Counted from the first letter of the stretch, positions 20,563 to 32,194 are shown. The stretch is 64,000 nt of DNA from Oceanidesulfovibrio indonesiensis (GCF_007625075.1 NZ_QMIE01000010.1:62001-126000), one strand, 5' to 3'. The notes: generated by a model from the sequence alone, not told the origin. A program made the numbers and translations.

Positions 20563-22242
20563 ATGCGCAGCAAGACCATGACCGGCGGCATCGAAAAAGC
20601 ACCGCACCGTTCCCTCCTGTACGCCCTGGGCCTGTCCCGCGACGAGTTGGATCGTCCCCTTATTGGCGTGGCCAACTCTGCCAACGAGATCGTGCCCGGC
20701 CACGTGCATCTGGACACCATAGCCAAAGCGGTGAAGGACGGCATTCGCAACGCTGGCGGCGTGCCCATGGAGTTTCCGGCCATCGCGGTATGCGACGGTC
20801 TGGCCATGAACCACGAAGGCATGCGCATGAGCCTTCCAAGCCGCGAGGTCATTGCCGATTCCGTGGAGATCATGGCCACGGCGCATCCGTTCGACGCCCT
20901 GGTGCTCATTCCCAACTGCGACAAGTGTGTGCCCGGCATGCTCATGGCCATGCTGCGGCTGGACATCCCGGCCGTGCTTGTTTCCGGCGGCCCCATGATG
21001 GTGGGGCGGCACAAGGGCGAGAACGCAGACCTCATCTCCGTGTTCGAGGCCGTGGGCAAGGTGAAGCGCGGGGAGATGGACGAAGAGGAGCTGGAGGACC
21101 TGACCGCTTCGGCGTGTCCGGGCTGCGGTTCCTGCTCCGGCATGTTCACGGCCAACTCGATGAACTGCCTGTCCGAAACCATCGGCCTGGCTCTTCCGGG
21201 CAACGGCACCATCCCCGCCGTGACGGCCGACCGCATTCGCCTGGCCAAACAGGCCGGCACGCAGGTCATGGAGCTTCTCAAGAACAACATTACCCCGCGC
21301 ACTATTGTGACCGAAAAGAGCGTACGCAACGCCGTGGCCATGGACATGGCGCTGGGCGGCTCTTCCAACACGGTGCTCCATCTGCCAGCCGTGTTCCACG
21401 AGGCAGGCCTGGACATAAATCTCGATATCTTCGACGAGCTGTCGCGCACCACGCCGAACCTGTGCCGGCTCTCGCCTGCGGGTCCGCACCCCATTCAGGA
21501 TCTGAACGCCGCCGGCGGCGTGCCTGCGGTGATGGCCGAACTTGCGAAGAAGGACCTCCTGCATCTGGACGCCCTCACCGTGACCGGCCGCACCGTGGGT
21601 GAGAACCTCGAAGCCCTCAAGGCTGCGTCGCGTAATCCCGAAGTCATCCGGCCCATCGAGAATCCATATGCTCCGGAAGGCGGCATCGCCATTCTCAAAG
21701 GCAACATCGCCCCGGAAGGCGCCGTAGTGAAACAGTCCGCCGTGGTGGACTCCATGCGCGTTCACTCCGGTCCCGCCAGAGTATTCGACTCGGAGGAAGA
21801 AGCGACGACCGCAATCCTTTCCGGCAAGATCAATCCCGGCGACATCGTGGTTATACGCTACGAAGGCCCCAAGGGGGGCCCCGGCATGCGCGAGATGCTG
21901 ACGCCCACCTCGTCCATCGCCGGCATGGGCCTGGGAGGCGAGGTGGCGCTCATCACCGACGGCCGTTTCAGTGGCGGCACCCGCGGCGCGGCAATCGGCC
22001 ACATTTCTCCGGAAGCGGCCGAAGGCGGACCTATCGCGCTGATCGAGGAGGGTGACGAAATCGCCATCAACCTGCCGGAGCGGAGCCTCGAACTCAAGGT
22101 TGACGAGGCCACGCTGGAAACCCGTCGTGCAGCGTGGGAGCCCAGGCAGCGCGAGCTCAAGTCCTCGTTCCTCAAGCGGTATCGCGAGCACGTCCGGTCC
22201 GCCGCATACGGCGCACGGCTGGACGATTCATCGTCAAGCTGA
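20563..22242 (+). CDS. ilvD: Dihydroxy-acid dehydratase
   Basis: IlvD dehydrates 2,3-dihydroxy-3-methyl acids to 2-oxo acids, the last common step to valine, leucine and isoleucine. From the ATG at 20563 (GGAG upstream) the protein is 559 residues, normal for the family. Iron-sulfur cysteines are visible at Cys119 ([10 protein letters not shown]) and in [17 protein letters not shown] near residue 190; [17 protein letters not shown] marks the C-terminal domain. Other ilv genes are not in the window. The methyltransferase gene follows 16 bases later and may be cotranscribed. Confidence 0.97.
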   Translation: MRSKTMTGGIEKAPHRSLLYALGLSRDELDRPLIGVANSANEIVPGHVHLDTIAKAVKDGIRNAGGVPMEFPAIAVCDGLAMNHEGMRMSLPSREVIADSVEIMATAHPFDALVLIPNCDKCVPGMLMAMLRLDIPAVLVSGGPMMVGRHKGENADLISVFEAVGKVKRGEMDEEELEDLTASACPGCGSCSGMFTANSMNCLSETIGLALPGNGTIPAVTADRIRLAKQAGTQVMELLKNNITPRTIVTEKSVRNAVAMDMALGGSSNTVLHLPAVFHEAGLDINLDIFDELSRTTPNLCRLSPAGPHPIQDLNAAGGVPAVMAELAKKDLLHLDALTVTGRTVGENLEALKAASRNPEVIRPIENPYAPEGGIAILKGNIAPEGAVVKQSAVVDSMRVHSGPARVFDSEEEATTAILSGKINPGDIVVIRYEGPKGGPGMREMLTPTSSIAGMGLGGEVALITDGRFSGGTRGAAIGHISPEAAEGGPIALIEEGDEIAINLPERSLELKVDEATLETRRAAWEPRQRELKSSFLKRYREHVRSAAYGARLDDSSSS

Positions 22243-22258
22243 ACGGCGCGGAGTTTTT

Positions 22259-23008
22259 ATGGAACGGTACGAAGCGGCTGACGTCCGGCGATACCTCTCC
22301 TGGTTCGAGAGCGACCGGGGCCGCTTCGCCGTATCCCAGGAAATGCGCGTTCTGGACCGACTCGTTTCGGGCTGGCCGCGCCGGAATCAGAAGTTGCTGG
22401 AAGTCGGCTGTGGTCCCGGCATCTTTCTTGAGCGTTTCTGGCACCTCGGTTTCGACATCACGGGTCTCGACCTGTCTCCGGCCATGGTCGATGCCGCCAG
22501 AACACGGCTGGGCAAACACGTCGATCTGCACGTGGGCAATGCGGAGCATATGCCGTTTCGCGACAACGAGTTCGATTTCGTTGTTCTCATTACGCTGCTG
22601 GAGTTTGTGGGCAACCCGAAAACCGTGTTGCAGGAAGCTGCCCGAGTGGCCCGCAAAGGCATTCTCGTCGCGTACCTGAACCGCTTTTCTCTCTATCGGC
22701 TTTCTGTCCTGTGTCGCGAGAAGCTGCCAGGAAAAGGGGCAGGCACGCTGGGTTCTGTCAAATGGCTCGACACGTTCACCATCCGCAAGTTGCTGTACGA
22801 CGTCGTGGGTTCCAGGCCCTGCATGCGGCGTTCCTGCCTCATGGGGCCTCCCGTCACCTGGCGCAACTCCTTCCCCTTTACACGGCTCAACGGTGTCTTG
22901 CCCAACGGTTTTGGGAGCTTTGCTGCCATCCGGCTCGATCTCTTTGAAGATCCGCCGCTGACGCCGCTTGTATCCTTCGGAGCAAAACCCGCCAGGCCGG
23001 CTACGTGA
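22259..23008 (+). CDS. SAM-dependent methyltransferase (class I)
   Basis: The 249-residue protein has a Rossmann methyltransferase fold with SAM-binding motif I LLEVGCGPGIFLERF (about 47-61), acidic motif II ITGLDLSPAMVDAA, and the motif III region NAEHMPFRDNEFDFVV. It resembles the UbiE/Methyltransf_11 group. The substrate is unknown. The ATG at 22259 has GGAG upstream; the frame is also open upstream inside ilvD, but that part is not conserved-looking. Its location after ilvD gives no clear clue to function. Confidence 0.85.
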   Translation: MERYEAADVRRYLSWFESDRGRFAVSQEMRVLDRLVSGWPRRNQKLLEVGCGPGIFLERFWHLGFDITGLDLSPAMVDAARTRLGKHVDLHVGNAEHMPFRDNEFDFVVLITLLEFVGNPKTVLQEAARVARKGILVAYLNRFSLYRLSVLCREKLPGKGAGTLGSVKWLDTFTIRKLLYDVVGSRPCMRRSCLMGPPVTWRNSFPFTRLNGVLPNGFGSFAAIRLDLFEDPPLTPLVSFGAKPARPAT

Positions 23009-23031
23009 GCGGGTCCATATCCTCGCCTGCT

Positions 23032-23066
23032 TTGACATTCCCCCATCATTGGTTTAGGCATTCCTT
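23032..23066 (+). promoter_or_regulatory. Possible promoter upstream of hisS
   Basis: A perfect -35 hexamer TTGACA lies at 23032-23037, with a weak -10-like TTAGGC/TAGGCA about 16-17 bases on. It sits in the 106-base gap after the methyltransferase gene, where hisS-aspS transcription would be expected to begin. Confidence 0.3.
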
Positions 23067-23114
23067 CTTTTCACTTCTGTCTGCGCTATTCGCGCCAATC
23101 GCCAGTCTGAACCC

Positions 23115-24374
23115 ATGAGCAAGATCACCCGCATCAAGGGCTTTGCCGACTATTTTCCGCCGGAAAGCGACGCGTTCACCTTTATGGAGAACACGGCGCG
23201 CGATGTTTTCGGCCGCTATGGATATCACGAGCTGCGCACGCCCTCGTTAGAGAAGACCGAGCTTTTTGCCCGCTCCATCGGTGAAGAGACCGACGTGGTG
23301 AAGAAGGAGATGTACACCTTCCCCGACCGCAAAGGCCGTTCCCTCACTCTGCGGCCAGAGGCCACGGCCGGGGTCATGCGCGCGTACATCGAATCCGGCC
23401 TCGCCACGCGCGAGCCGTACTCCAAGCTCTTCACCTTCGGTCCCATGTTTCGTTACGAGCGTCCGCAGAAGGGCCGAATGCGGCAGTTCCATCAGATTAA
23501 CGCCGAATGCCTGGGCCTTACCGAACCGTGCGTGGACGCCGAGGTTGTGGCCATGCTCTGGCAGTTTCTCATGGCCATCGGCATCCCTAAGCTTTCCCTG
23601 GAGATCAACACACTGGGTTGCCGCGAATGCCGTCCGGCGTTCATGGCGCAGCTCAGTGAGTATCTCGAGTCCCAGCCGGAAGGGCTCTGGTGTGAGGACT
23701 GCCTGCGCCGCAAGACCGCCAACCCCCTGCGCGTTCTTGACTGCAAGGTTCCCGGCTGCAGGGAGCTGGTGGAGAACGCGCCTGCGCTTGTGGATACCGT
23801 GTGCGAAGAATGCCAGGACCACTTCGGCCAGGTTCTTGCCCATCTCGACGACATCGGCATTGGCTACACGGTGAACAACCGTCTCGTCCGCGGCCTGGAT
23901 TATTACAACCGCACGACATTCGAGGTCACGTCCGGAGATATCGGTTCCCAGTCCGCTGTTGCCGGCGGCGGCCGGTATGACGGCCTTGTCCAGCAACTCG
24001 GCGGTCCGGACAAGCCCGGCATCGGTTTTGCCTGCGGCATGGAACGACTGCTCATGTTGCTGCCTGAATCGGGAGCGCCGCGGCCAGACGTGTACCTCGC
24101 CATACTCGACCCGGCGGGTATCCCCCGAGGGTTCACCATCCTGCAGGCCCTGCGCGAGCGCGGCATATCCGCCGAGATGAGCCCGGAGCCCAAGAGCGTA
24201 AAAGCCATGATGCGTCAGGCCAACCGTCTGCATTCACGCTACTGTCTGCTCATGGGGCCGGACGAGATTGCCAGCGATAGCGTCCAGGTCAAGGATCTTG
24301 ATGCAGGCGAACAACACGACTATTCCGTATCGAGCGAGTCCGATATCGACGCACTCGCCGACTTTCTTCGCTAG
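23115..24374 (+). CDS. hisS: Histidyl-tRNA synthetase
   Basis: HisRS charges tRNA-His. The 419-residue class II synthetase has an N-terminal motif GFADYFPPES, motif 2 FRYERPQKGRMRQFHQ, the histidine-specific block LVRGLDYYNRTTFEV, and motif 3 GIGFACGMERLLMLL, followed by an anticodon-binding domain. A Cys-rich insertion (CEDCLRRKTANPLRVLDCK, near 195-215) is common in several anaerobe HisRS proteins. It is separated from aspS by only 12 bases, so hisS-aspS form an operon. Confidence 0.97.
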   Translation: MSKITRIKGFADYFPPESDAFTFMENTARDVFGRYGYHELRTPSLEKTELFARSIGEETDVVKKEMYTFPDRKGRSLTLRPEATAGVMRAYIESGLATREPYSKLFTFGPMFRYERPQKGRMRQFHQINAECLGLTEPCVDAEVVAMLWQFLMAIGIPKLSLEINTLGCRECRPAFMAQLSEYLESQPEGLWCEDCLRRKTANPLRVLDCKVPGCRELVENAPALVDTVCEECQDHFGQVLAHLDDIGIGYTVNNRLVRGLDYYNRTTFEVTSGDIGSQSAVAGGGRYDGLVQQLGGPDKPGIGFACGMERLLMLLPESGAPRPDVYLAILDPAGIPRGFTILQALRERGISAEMSPEPKSVKAMMRQANRLHSRYCLLMGPDEIASDSVQVKDLDAGEQHDYSVSSESDIDALADFLR

Positions 24375-24386
24375 GAGCGATTTTCA

Positions 24387-26261
<1,875 letters not shown>

Positions 26262-26346
26262 AACCGACCTCCGGCTCTTCACGTTGACGCTCACCGTGAT
26301 TATTTTATGATGATGCCAACTGAATTCGACCGAGGAATATAATCCT

Positions 26347-26859
26347 ATGGCGCTGGAAATCTGCACATACCCGAACCCGGTTCTTGCCAAGACAGCTCAG
26401 CGTGTCGAGGAGATCACCCCGGAACTCGTACAGCTCGCCAAGGACATGAGCGTGTGCATGTACGCGAACCAGGGAATCGGACTTGCCGCGCCGCAGGTCG
26501 GCGAATCCATTCGCCTCATCGTTGTGGATGTGACCGGTCCTGAACAGCGCGAGCAGTTGATCACCCTGTTCAATCCGGAGATTACCGGCCATGCCGGAGA
26601 AGTCGAGAGCGAGGAGGGCTGCCTTTCCCTGCCTTTTTTCAACTGCACTGTGAACCGCGCCGCCCAGGTGACCGTTCGCGGCCAGGACATCAACGGTAAC
26701 GAGGTGACCATCAACGCTGACGGACTTCTTGCCATCTGCCTGCAGCACGAGATCGACCATCTCGAAGGCACGTTGTTGCTCAACAGGGTAGGGCGCATCA
26801 AGAAGACCATGTACGACAAGAAGGTCAAGAAGCTGGACAAACGGCGGCAGGAGGACTGA
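26347..26859 (+). CDS. def: Peptide deformylase
   Basis: Def removes the formyl group from nascent proteins. The 170-residue metalloenzyme shows all three motifs: GIGLAAPQVG (about 47-56), EEGCLSLP with the metal-ligand Cys, and QHEIDHLEG with the two ligand His residues and the catalytic Glu. GAGGA lies upstream of the start. It is followed by fmt after four bases, the usual def-fmt pair. Confidence 0.97.
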   Translation: MALEICTYPNPVLAKTAQRVEEITPELVQLAKDMSVCMYANQGIGLAAPQVGESIRLIVVDVTGPEQREQLITLFNPEITGHAGEVESEEGCLSLPFFNCTVNRAAQVTVRGQDINGNEVTINADGLLAICLQHEIDHLEGTLLLNRVGRIKKTMYDKKVKKLDKRRQED

Positions 26860-26863
26860 TTCC

Positions 26864-27820
26864 ATGCGTATCGTGTTCATGGGCACCCCGGATTTCGCAG
26901 CCACTATTCTCGAAGCGCTTCTGCGATTCGGTGGCGGCGAGGTCGTCGGCGTCTACACTCAGCCGGACAGACCGGCCGGCCGGGGCAAGAAGGTTCGCTT
27001 TTCTCCGGTGAAGAACCTCGCTGTCGCGCGCCGTCTGCCCGTGTTCCAGCCCGTGAACTTCAAGAGCCAGGAAACTCTCGACGAACTCGCCTCGCTTGAG
27101 CCCGATGTATGCGTTGTCGCGGCTTACGGGCTTATCCTTCCGCAATCCGTGCTCGACATCCCCCGTCACGGCTGTCTCAACGCCCACGCCTCGCTATTGC
27201 CCAAATACCGCGGCGCTGCTCCCATTCAGCGCGCCATCATTGACGGTGAACGCGTTACCGGCATGACCATTATGCAGATGAACGCCGGCATGGACACCGG
27301 GGACATCCTGCTGCAACGCGCCCTCGGCATCGGTATCGACGATACTGCCGCCACGCTCCACGACGAACTCGCCATGATGGGCGGAGACCTTATGGTCGAG
27401 ACTCTTTCTAAGCTGAAAGAGGGCGGTTTGACGCCTATTCCGCAGGACGAACCGAAGGCAACCTACGCGCCCAAGCTCACGAAAAAGGATGGCGAGGTCG
27501 ACTGGAACCAACCAGCCGAAACAATTCACAACCTCATCCGTGGCGTGCATCCCTGGCCTGGCGCGTACTTCATGTGGGGCGGGATCGATCCCGAAAATCC
27601 CATTCGGCTCACTGTTCTACCTGGAACCCCCGGTCCGTTTCACGGGGAACAGCGTCCGGAACCCGGCGCCATAGTCGGTCTCGTGGACGACAAGCTCGCT
27701 GTCGCCTGCGCGGACAGGTTGTACCTGACCCCCAATCTGTGCCCGGAAGGGCGTTGCCTCATGGATGCCAAGGCGTTCTGCAACGGCTACCTCAATCGCT
27801 GCGCTCCCTCCGGCCTTTGA
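26864..27820 (+). CDS. fmt: Methionyl-tRNA formyltransferase
   Basis: Fmt formylates initiator Met-tRNA using 10-formyl-THF. The 318-residue protein has the N-terminal catalytic fold (MRIVFMGTPDFAATILEALL), the folate-binding block SLLPKYRGAAPIQRAIIDGE with conserved Asn/His/Asp neighbours, and a C-terminal OB-like domain. AGGAGG precedes the ATG. The gene is directly downstream of def. A weak hairpin follows before the DUF116 gene. Confidence 0.97.
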   Translation: MRIVFMGTPDFAATILEALLRFGGGEVVGVYTQPDRPAGRGKKVRFSPVKNLAVARRLPVFQPVNFKSQETLDELASLEPDVCVVAAYGLILPQSVLDIPRHGCLNAHASLLPKYRGAAPIQRAIIDGERVTGMTIMQMNAGMDTGDILLQRALGIGIDDTAATLHDELAMMGGDLMVETLSKLKEGGLTPIPQDEPKATYAPKLTKKDGEVDWNQPAETIHNLIRGVHPWPGAYFMWGGIDPENPIRLTVLPGTPGPFHGEQRPEPGAIVGLVDDKLAVACADRLYLTPNLCPEGRCLMDAKAFCNGYLNRCAPSGL

Positions 27821-27839
27821 TTCCCTGCTATTGCCGAAC

Positions 27840-27866
27840 CTACCCATTTCCATCGAAATAGGGTAG
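27840..27866 (+). terminator. Weak terminator-like hairpin after fmt
   Basis: CTACCCATTTC pairs with GAAATAGGGTAG, with one bulged base. The tail is CTTTG, which is short for an intrinsic terminator, so partial read-through into the DUF116 gene is likely. Confidence 0.35.
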
Positions 27867-27923
27867 CTTTGTTCGCGCGTTGCGAATTCACCTCAGGTTC
27901 GTCGTGCAACAAGCCGGACAACC

Positions 27924-28772
27924 ATGAAGCCACTGCAACCTGATTCCACATACACCAGGGCTCGGAAGCGCCTTTTCATCGGCCTGATATCCGCCACAAG
28001 CCTCGTGGTTATTGTCATCTGCGGCCTCCTCTGGATTATCCCGTACATCGGACTCCAGTCCATCCATCCGGCTGCGCCTTTGTTTTTCGCGGTGCTTTTC
28101 GGCGCCGCCATTCTCTTTACGTTGTGGGCCTGGCTTTCACTTCTTGCCAACATCCATCTCGGCCGGCCTGTTCTCTTTTCCAAACGCATGCGCGGACTGA
28201 CCATCAAGATTTTCCTGCCTCTCATGACACTGCTGGGGCGGCTCGCAGGCATTTCCAAGGAAGATATCCGCCATTCCTTCATCAAGGTAAACAATGAACT
28301 CGTGCGTGCCGAGAACCGACGCTACCCTGGTGAGAAAATCCTCCTGCTCATGCCGCACTGTCTGCAATCCAGCCGTTGCGACATGCGTCTTACCTACGAC
28401 ATTGACAACTGCAGGCGCTGCGGCAAATGCCCCATCAAAATCCTGCTCGATATCCGCGACAAGCATGGCGTGCATGTGGCTATAGCTACCGGCGGCACCA
28501 TTGCCCGTCGCATCGTGGTTCAGACACGACCCAAGTTGATAATCGCCGTGGCGTGCGAGCGCGATCTTGCCAGCGGCATTCAGGACACCTACCCAATCCC
28601 TGTCTACGGCATCCTTAATGAACGTCCGCATGGTCCCTGTCTGGATACCCTTGTTCAGCGCAGCTCGCTTGAAGAAGCTCTTGCACTTTTCCTTGAAACG
28701 CCTTTGCACGATTCCGGCGTTGACAGCGTTGAGGATTTCTCTCGCGAGCAACAGACTGCTTCCGCGAATTGA
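27924..28772 (+). CDS. DUF116 membrane protein with Cys cluster
   Basis: The 282-residue protein has two or three N-terminal membrane helices (about 18-40, 51-75) and a cytoplasmic domain. Seven cysteines stand out: Cys146 and Cys152 (PHCLQSSRC), Cys163, Cys166 and Cys169 (CRRCGKC), Cys211 and Cys239. The central CxxCxxC strongly suggests an iron-sulfur cluster or zinc. DUF116 genes often lie between fmt and rsmB, as here. The biochemical function is unknown; a role linked to protein N-terminal or ribosome modification is only a context inference. The stop overlaps or nearly touches the rsmB start. Confidence 0.85.
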   Translation: MKPLQPDSTYTRARKRLFIGLISATSLVVIVICGLLWIIPYIGLQSIHPAAPLFFAVLFGAAILFTLWAWLSLLANIHLGRPVLFSKRMRGLTIKIFLPLMTLLGRLAGISKEDIRHSFIKVNNELVRAENRRYPGEKILLLMPHCLQSSRCDMRLTYDIDNCRRCGKCPIKILLDIRDKHGVHVAIATGGTIARRIVVQTRPKLIIAVACERDLASGIQDTYPIPVYGILNERPHGPCLDTLVQRSSLEEALALFLETPLHDSGVDSVEDFSREQQTASAN

Positions 28773-28777
28773 TCAAC

Positions 28778-30130
28778 ATGGCTACTAAATCTCGTCGTTC
28801 CGATTCGCGTAGGAGTTCTCCTGTTCCGCCTTCGCGCGATATTGCTCTTCAAGTTTTGGGACACTGTCTGGACAAGGGCCAGCCTTTGCAGGAGTCGCTC
28901 GATGCAGCTCTGCGGAACCGTCAGCCCGCGCCTGATCCGCGCGATGCCGGCCTGGCTACGGAGTCCGTCTACGGCGTCTGTCGTTTCAAGGGGCGGCTCG
29001 ACTTTCTACTTGATCATCGCCTGACACGTCCGGACTCCATTCCGCCTCTGGTTCGGCGCATACTCCTGCTTGCCGCCTATGAGCTTCTGTTTCTTGACCG
29101 CGTCCCTGCCTATGCCTCGGTGAGCTGGGCTGTTGATGCAGTGAAGCGTGTTGCTCCGCATCTCGGCAAAGTTGCCAACGGCGTGCTGCGTTCTTTGGAT
29201 CGCATGCGCGACGAGGCGTTCTCGCTCGATTTCTATCTCCACACCGCCAGCGACACATCCAGCGGGATGGCCGCCTGGTATGGTGTTCCGTTCTGGCTGT
29301 ACGAGCATCTGGCCGCCATGAATCCGGATTTGGCGCACGCCGTTCTGGATGAGCGCCTATCGCAGCCCCCCTTGGGAATACGTTTCAACCCTCGAGTCTC
29401 GGGGTCGGAAGATCTGGCCGATGCGTATCGAAGCGTGGCCGGGGTAGTTGCGTCCACGACTAGCGGTGTCGCTTTCGCCTCCGACCAGTCTCCGGATCCA
29501 GTTGAACTTGCCGCATACATTGATGACGGCAGATTGAGCCGTCAGAGTCTTGCCTCACAGGATGCGCTGCTGCGGCTCGATCCCGCATCATGGGTCGGTC
29601 CCATTCTCGATTGCTGCTCCGGTCGCGGCGGCAAGACTCAACTCTACCTTGAGCGGTGGGACGAATCTATCTGGGCGAGCGACATCCATTCCGCCAGGTT
29701 ACGGGGACTGGCGGAAGAATGTCGGCGGCTGCATCTGAAGCGACCGCTCATGTTCCGAGCTGACGCCCGCAGACTTCCTCTTGTGGCGGAAGGGGAGGGG
29801 AGACGGCCACGGACTATTCTGATTGACGCGCCGTGCAGCGGATTGGGCGTGATGAGCCGCAGGCCCGACATCGCCTGGCGTCTTCGACCCGATGACCTTT
29901 CCAAGTTACGGAAAATTCAGGCGGAAATCCTTGAGGCCACAGGAGCCTCTCTCGGCTCCGGAAGCAGGCTTTTGTATATGACGTGTACTGTTGATGCTTT
30001 TGAGAACGAGAGGGCCGTTTCCGGGCTCACAGCAAGCGATGGACGATTCGTGCTCGAAAACGAGTATCAGACAGAGAATCCGGATGTGCTCAAGGAACGA
30101 TTTTACGCCGCATCGATACGTGTTCGCTGA
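28778..30130 (+). CDS. rsmB: 16S rRNA m5C methyltransferase, RsmB/Sun type
   Basis: RsmB methylates a cytosine of 16S rRNA (C967 in E. coli). The protein of about 450 residues has an N-terminal NusB-like helical domain (residues about 15-150) and a Rossmann catalytic domain. The two cysteines of the m5C mechanism are visible in IDAPCSGLGVMSRRPD and LYMTCTVDAFENE. The ATG at 28778 has no good Shine-Dalgarno sequence; an in-frame TTG at 28769 overlapping the previous stop by four bases is an alternative that would fit translational coupling. Confidence 0.88.
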   Translation: MATKSRRSDSRRSSPVPPSRDIALQVLGHCLDKGQPLQESLDAALRNRQPAPDPRDAGLATESVYGVCRFKGRLDFLLDHRLTRPDSIPPLVRRILLLAAYELLFLDRVPAYASVSWAVDAVKRVAPHLGKVANGVLRSLDRMRDEAFSLDFYLHTASDTSSGMAAWYGVPFWLYEHLAAMNPDLAHAVLDERLSQPPLGIRFNPRVSGSEDLADAYRSVAGVVASTTSGVAFASDQSPDPVELAAYIDDGRLSRQSLASQDALLRLDPASWVGPILDCCSGRGGKTQLYLERWDESIWASDIHSARLRGLAEECRRLHLKRPLMFRADARRLPLVAEGEGRRPRTILIDAPCSGLGVMSRRPDIAWRLRPDDLSKLRKIQAEILEATGASLGSGSRLLYMTCTVDAFENERAVSGLTASDGRFVLENEYQTENPDVLKERFYAASIRVR

Positions 30131-30148
30131 ATATAACATGTGAGTCGA

Positions 30149-30565
30149 TCATTTCTCGCCGCCGCGTCCCGGGTTCGGCTCATGGAGCCGGATACGCTCC
30201 ACGACCTTCTCATAATAAACATCTTCCACGTCCACATGGATGGGCCTGCTGCGCGATGCGTTGAATCTGGTGACCATCGCGTTGAGTTTGCGCATTTGTC
30301 GGTAGCGTTCCTGCTCATCCTCGCAGCCGGCAAGCGCTTCCACGAGATTGTTGATTGTTTTGCGCTCTTCTATCTCCTGTGGAACGTGGCCCGAGTTCTT
30401 GAGCACCTTGTAGGCCATGCGCAGATCTTCCGGCACCCAGGAATCATCTTCGAGTTCCAAAGGCCGGCCTTTGCCAGGCAGGTTATCGAACTGTCCTTCC
30501 TCGATGGCGCGCTGGATCTTGTCTTCGGCGACCTTCTCGATAATCCACCAGACGGATAGCGACAT
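30149..30565 (-). CDS. DUF1992 (DnaJ-homologue C28-like) protein
   Basis: The 138-residue soluble protein matches DUF1992: EKVAEDKIQRAIEEGQFDNL followed by LPGKGRPLELEDDSWVPEDL and a helical region ending near KLNAMVTRFN. The family occurs in bacteria and as the conserved part of mitochondrial DNAJC28; its function is not established. It lies 54 bases after the Mla lipoprotein gene on the same strand and may be the tail of that operon. It converges with rsmB with an 18-base gap, so read-through control there is unclear. Confidence 0.85.
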   Translation of the reverse strand: MSLSVWWIIEKVAEDKIQRAIEEGQFDNLPGKGRPLELEDDSWVPEDLRMAYKVLKNSGHVPQEIEERKTINNLVEALAGCEDEQERYRQMRKLNAMVTRFNASRSRPIHVDVEDVYYEKVVERIRLHEPNPGRGGEK

Positions 30566-30619
30566 GCGGCGTTCCTTTCATGTATTGCGAAATCGATCTG
30601 TGATGTTCAGCTGTGGCCT

Positions 30620-31258
30620 TCACTCAAGCACCAGGCCTCTGGTTTCCTCCAGCCAGGTGGCGATCTGTCCGGTCGCGTCTGCTACTGCCTGGCTGGCTGC
30701 TTTTGCCGCGGACTGTGGACTGAGTGTCTCGGCTTCGGCGTTTGCGCGAATAGTCTTTTTACCGAGCAATTCGCGTTCCCTGGGTGACCATAACTCCACT
30801 GAGAGGCGTAGTGTGAAAACAGGCCTTTGGCCTCTCGTGATCTGAAATTCCCTGACCCGCCCATGGAGCACAGCCGCATGCTCCGATCTGCCTCTATATG
30901 GCCATGTAATTCGGTAGGGTCCTTCGCACGCGAGTCGATCGTTCACTGCCTGCGTCATCACTTCGGCCGGATTGCCCTCCCAATACCAGGTGGTTGAGGG
31001 CTGGATGACGTTGTTGTTCGCCAGAAACACAGCGGTACGATCCATACCCGGCATGGTTGAGAAATCTCTGAGCACAAGCACCGGAGCATCGAGAGCTCGC
31101 AACGAAGTTTCTTCGCAAACCGGCGGCGCGATCTGCAGCAGATACTGCTTGTTCGGCGACCCGCACCCGAGCAGAACGATACACAGGATCAGACATCCGA
31201 ATGTCTTGATGAAAAGTCCAGCGTACCGCTTCAAGAAGATATGAGTTCGTAGCAGCAT
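30620..31258 (-). CDS. PqiC-type ABC transport auxiliary lipoprotein
   Basis: The product is an outer-membrane lipoprotein: signal peptide with lipobox LLGC near residue 32, then a periplasmic domain with the family feature YLLQIAPP at the mature N-terminus and alternating strands. It fits the ABC-type transport auxiliary lipoprotein family (PqiC-like), which partners MCE proteins to move phospholipids across the periplasm. It is 15 bases downstream of mlaD. The downstream C-terminal helix is Ala-rich. PqiC rather than MlaA/MlaC is the only visible outer component in this operon. Confidence 0.85.
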   Translation of the reverse strand: MLLRTHIFLKRYAGLFIKTFGCLILCIVLLGCGSPNKQYLLQIAPPVCEETSLRALDAPVLVLRDFSTMPGMDRTAVFLANNNVIQPSTTWYWEGNPAEVMTQAVNDRLACEGPYRITWPYRGRSEHAAVLHGRVREFQITRGQRPVFTLRLSVELWSPRERELLGKKTIRANAEAETLSPQSAAKAASQAVADATGQIATWLEETRGLVLE

Positions 31259-31273
31259 CGTGCATTCACCGCG

Positions 31274-32194
31274 TCAAGGTTCCGGTTCCGGCGGATAAAT
31301 GATTTCGTAGGGACGTTCCCGGAGCGAGCGTGACAGCATTCGAACATCGCGGGCCATTGCGTACAACTCGTCCAACACACGTTCGAGCTTGGGTTGATCT
31401 GTGGCCAGGCTTTCCTTGAGCTCCTCGCTCAGTGATGTAACCGATGCGCTGACGATGCGGAGTTGCTCACGAAGATCGCTGGAGAGATTTTCGAAATTCC
31501 TGTCCACACTGTGGAGCACGGTTGCGCCTTTGTCGAACGTTTCCGAAGCTCGTTCCAACGTGTCTTTCGCTTGTGGCCCCACGCCCTGGAAGTCTTTTTC
31601 CAGCATGGCGACAAGGCTGTTGCCTTCCTCCATCAACTGTTCCGCTTTGAGCAGGATGTTCCGTACGGCTTCCGTATTCTGTTCGGAGAGCAGCGCATCG
31701 AGACCCTCTGCAACGCGGTTGAACTTGGGTCTTATTTCTTCAATGAATCCACTGATGGATGCGCCCAGTTCGTTCAGCGTTGGAGTCACTGTGGTTGGCA
31801 ATGTATCCCCGGGTTCGAGTCTCGGCCCAGCTTGCTCCCGTAATGTCAGCAAAAGGTAGTTGTCGCCGACCAGACCTTTTTGCGAGATTGAAGCCACAGT
31901 GCCCTCATAGATGCCAAATCCCTTCCGCACCCCGAAAGATACCTGGATGATGCGCGGGTCATCCGCATCGACCTGAAGCTGTGTCACGCGACCGATATCC
32001 AGGCCGTCGTACTTCACGGTTCGGCCGGTATCCAGATCGCGGACGTTGTCGAATCGGGCGTGGTAGATATCCAGATTTTCCCAGAACCAATACCCGCCCA
32101 ACGCGACCACGAAACTGCCCAGGACGAGAAGTCCGAGTACAATTGTGAAGATCGATTTGCTAAAATCGTAGGCCGATTGTCGTTTCGATTGCAT
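31274..32194 (-). CDS. mlaD: MCE-domain protein (MlaD type)
   Basis: MlaD-type proteins form hexameric periplasmic rings tied to the inner-membrane ABC complex and bind phospholipid. The 306-residue product has one N-terminal helix (about 15-37), then an MCE domain (YHARFDNVRDLDTGRTVKYDG, LDIGRVTQLQVD). A long helical tail (residues about 160-290) follows, longer than in E. coli MlaD (183 residues) and nearer to Mce/PqiB-like needle extensions. The operon order is mlaE-mlaF-mlaD-lipoprotein. Confidence 0.9.
   Translation of the reverse strand: MQSKRQSAYDFSKSIFTIVLGLLVLGSFVVALGGYWFWENLDIYHARFDNVRDLDTGRTVKYDGLDIGRVTQLQVDADDPRIIQVSFGVRKGFGIYEGTVASISQKGLVGDNYLLLTLREQAGPRLEPGDTLPTTVTPTLNELGASISGFIEEIRPKFNRVAEGLDALLSEQNTEAVRNILLKAEQLMEEGNSLVAMLEKDFQGVGPQAKDTLERASETFDKGATVLHSVDRNFENLSSDLREQLRIVSASVTSLSEELKESLATDQPKLERVLDELYAMARDVRMLSRSLRERPYEIIYPPEPEP

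Noticed and set aside
27636-27651. parS-like 16-mer inside fmt
   Set aside because: Only 13 of 16 bases match and it is within conserved coding sequence.
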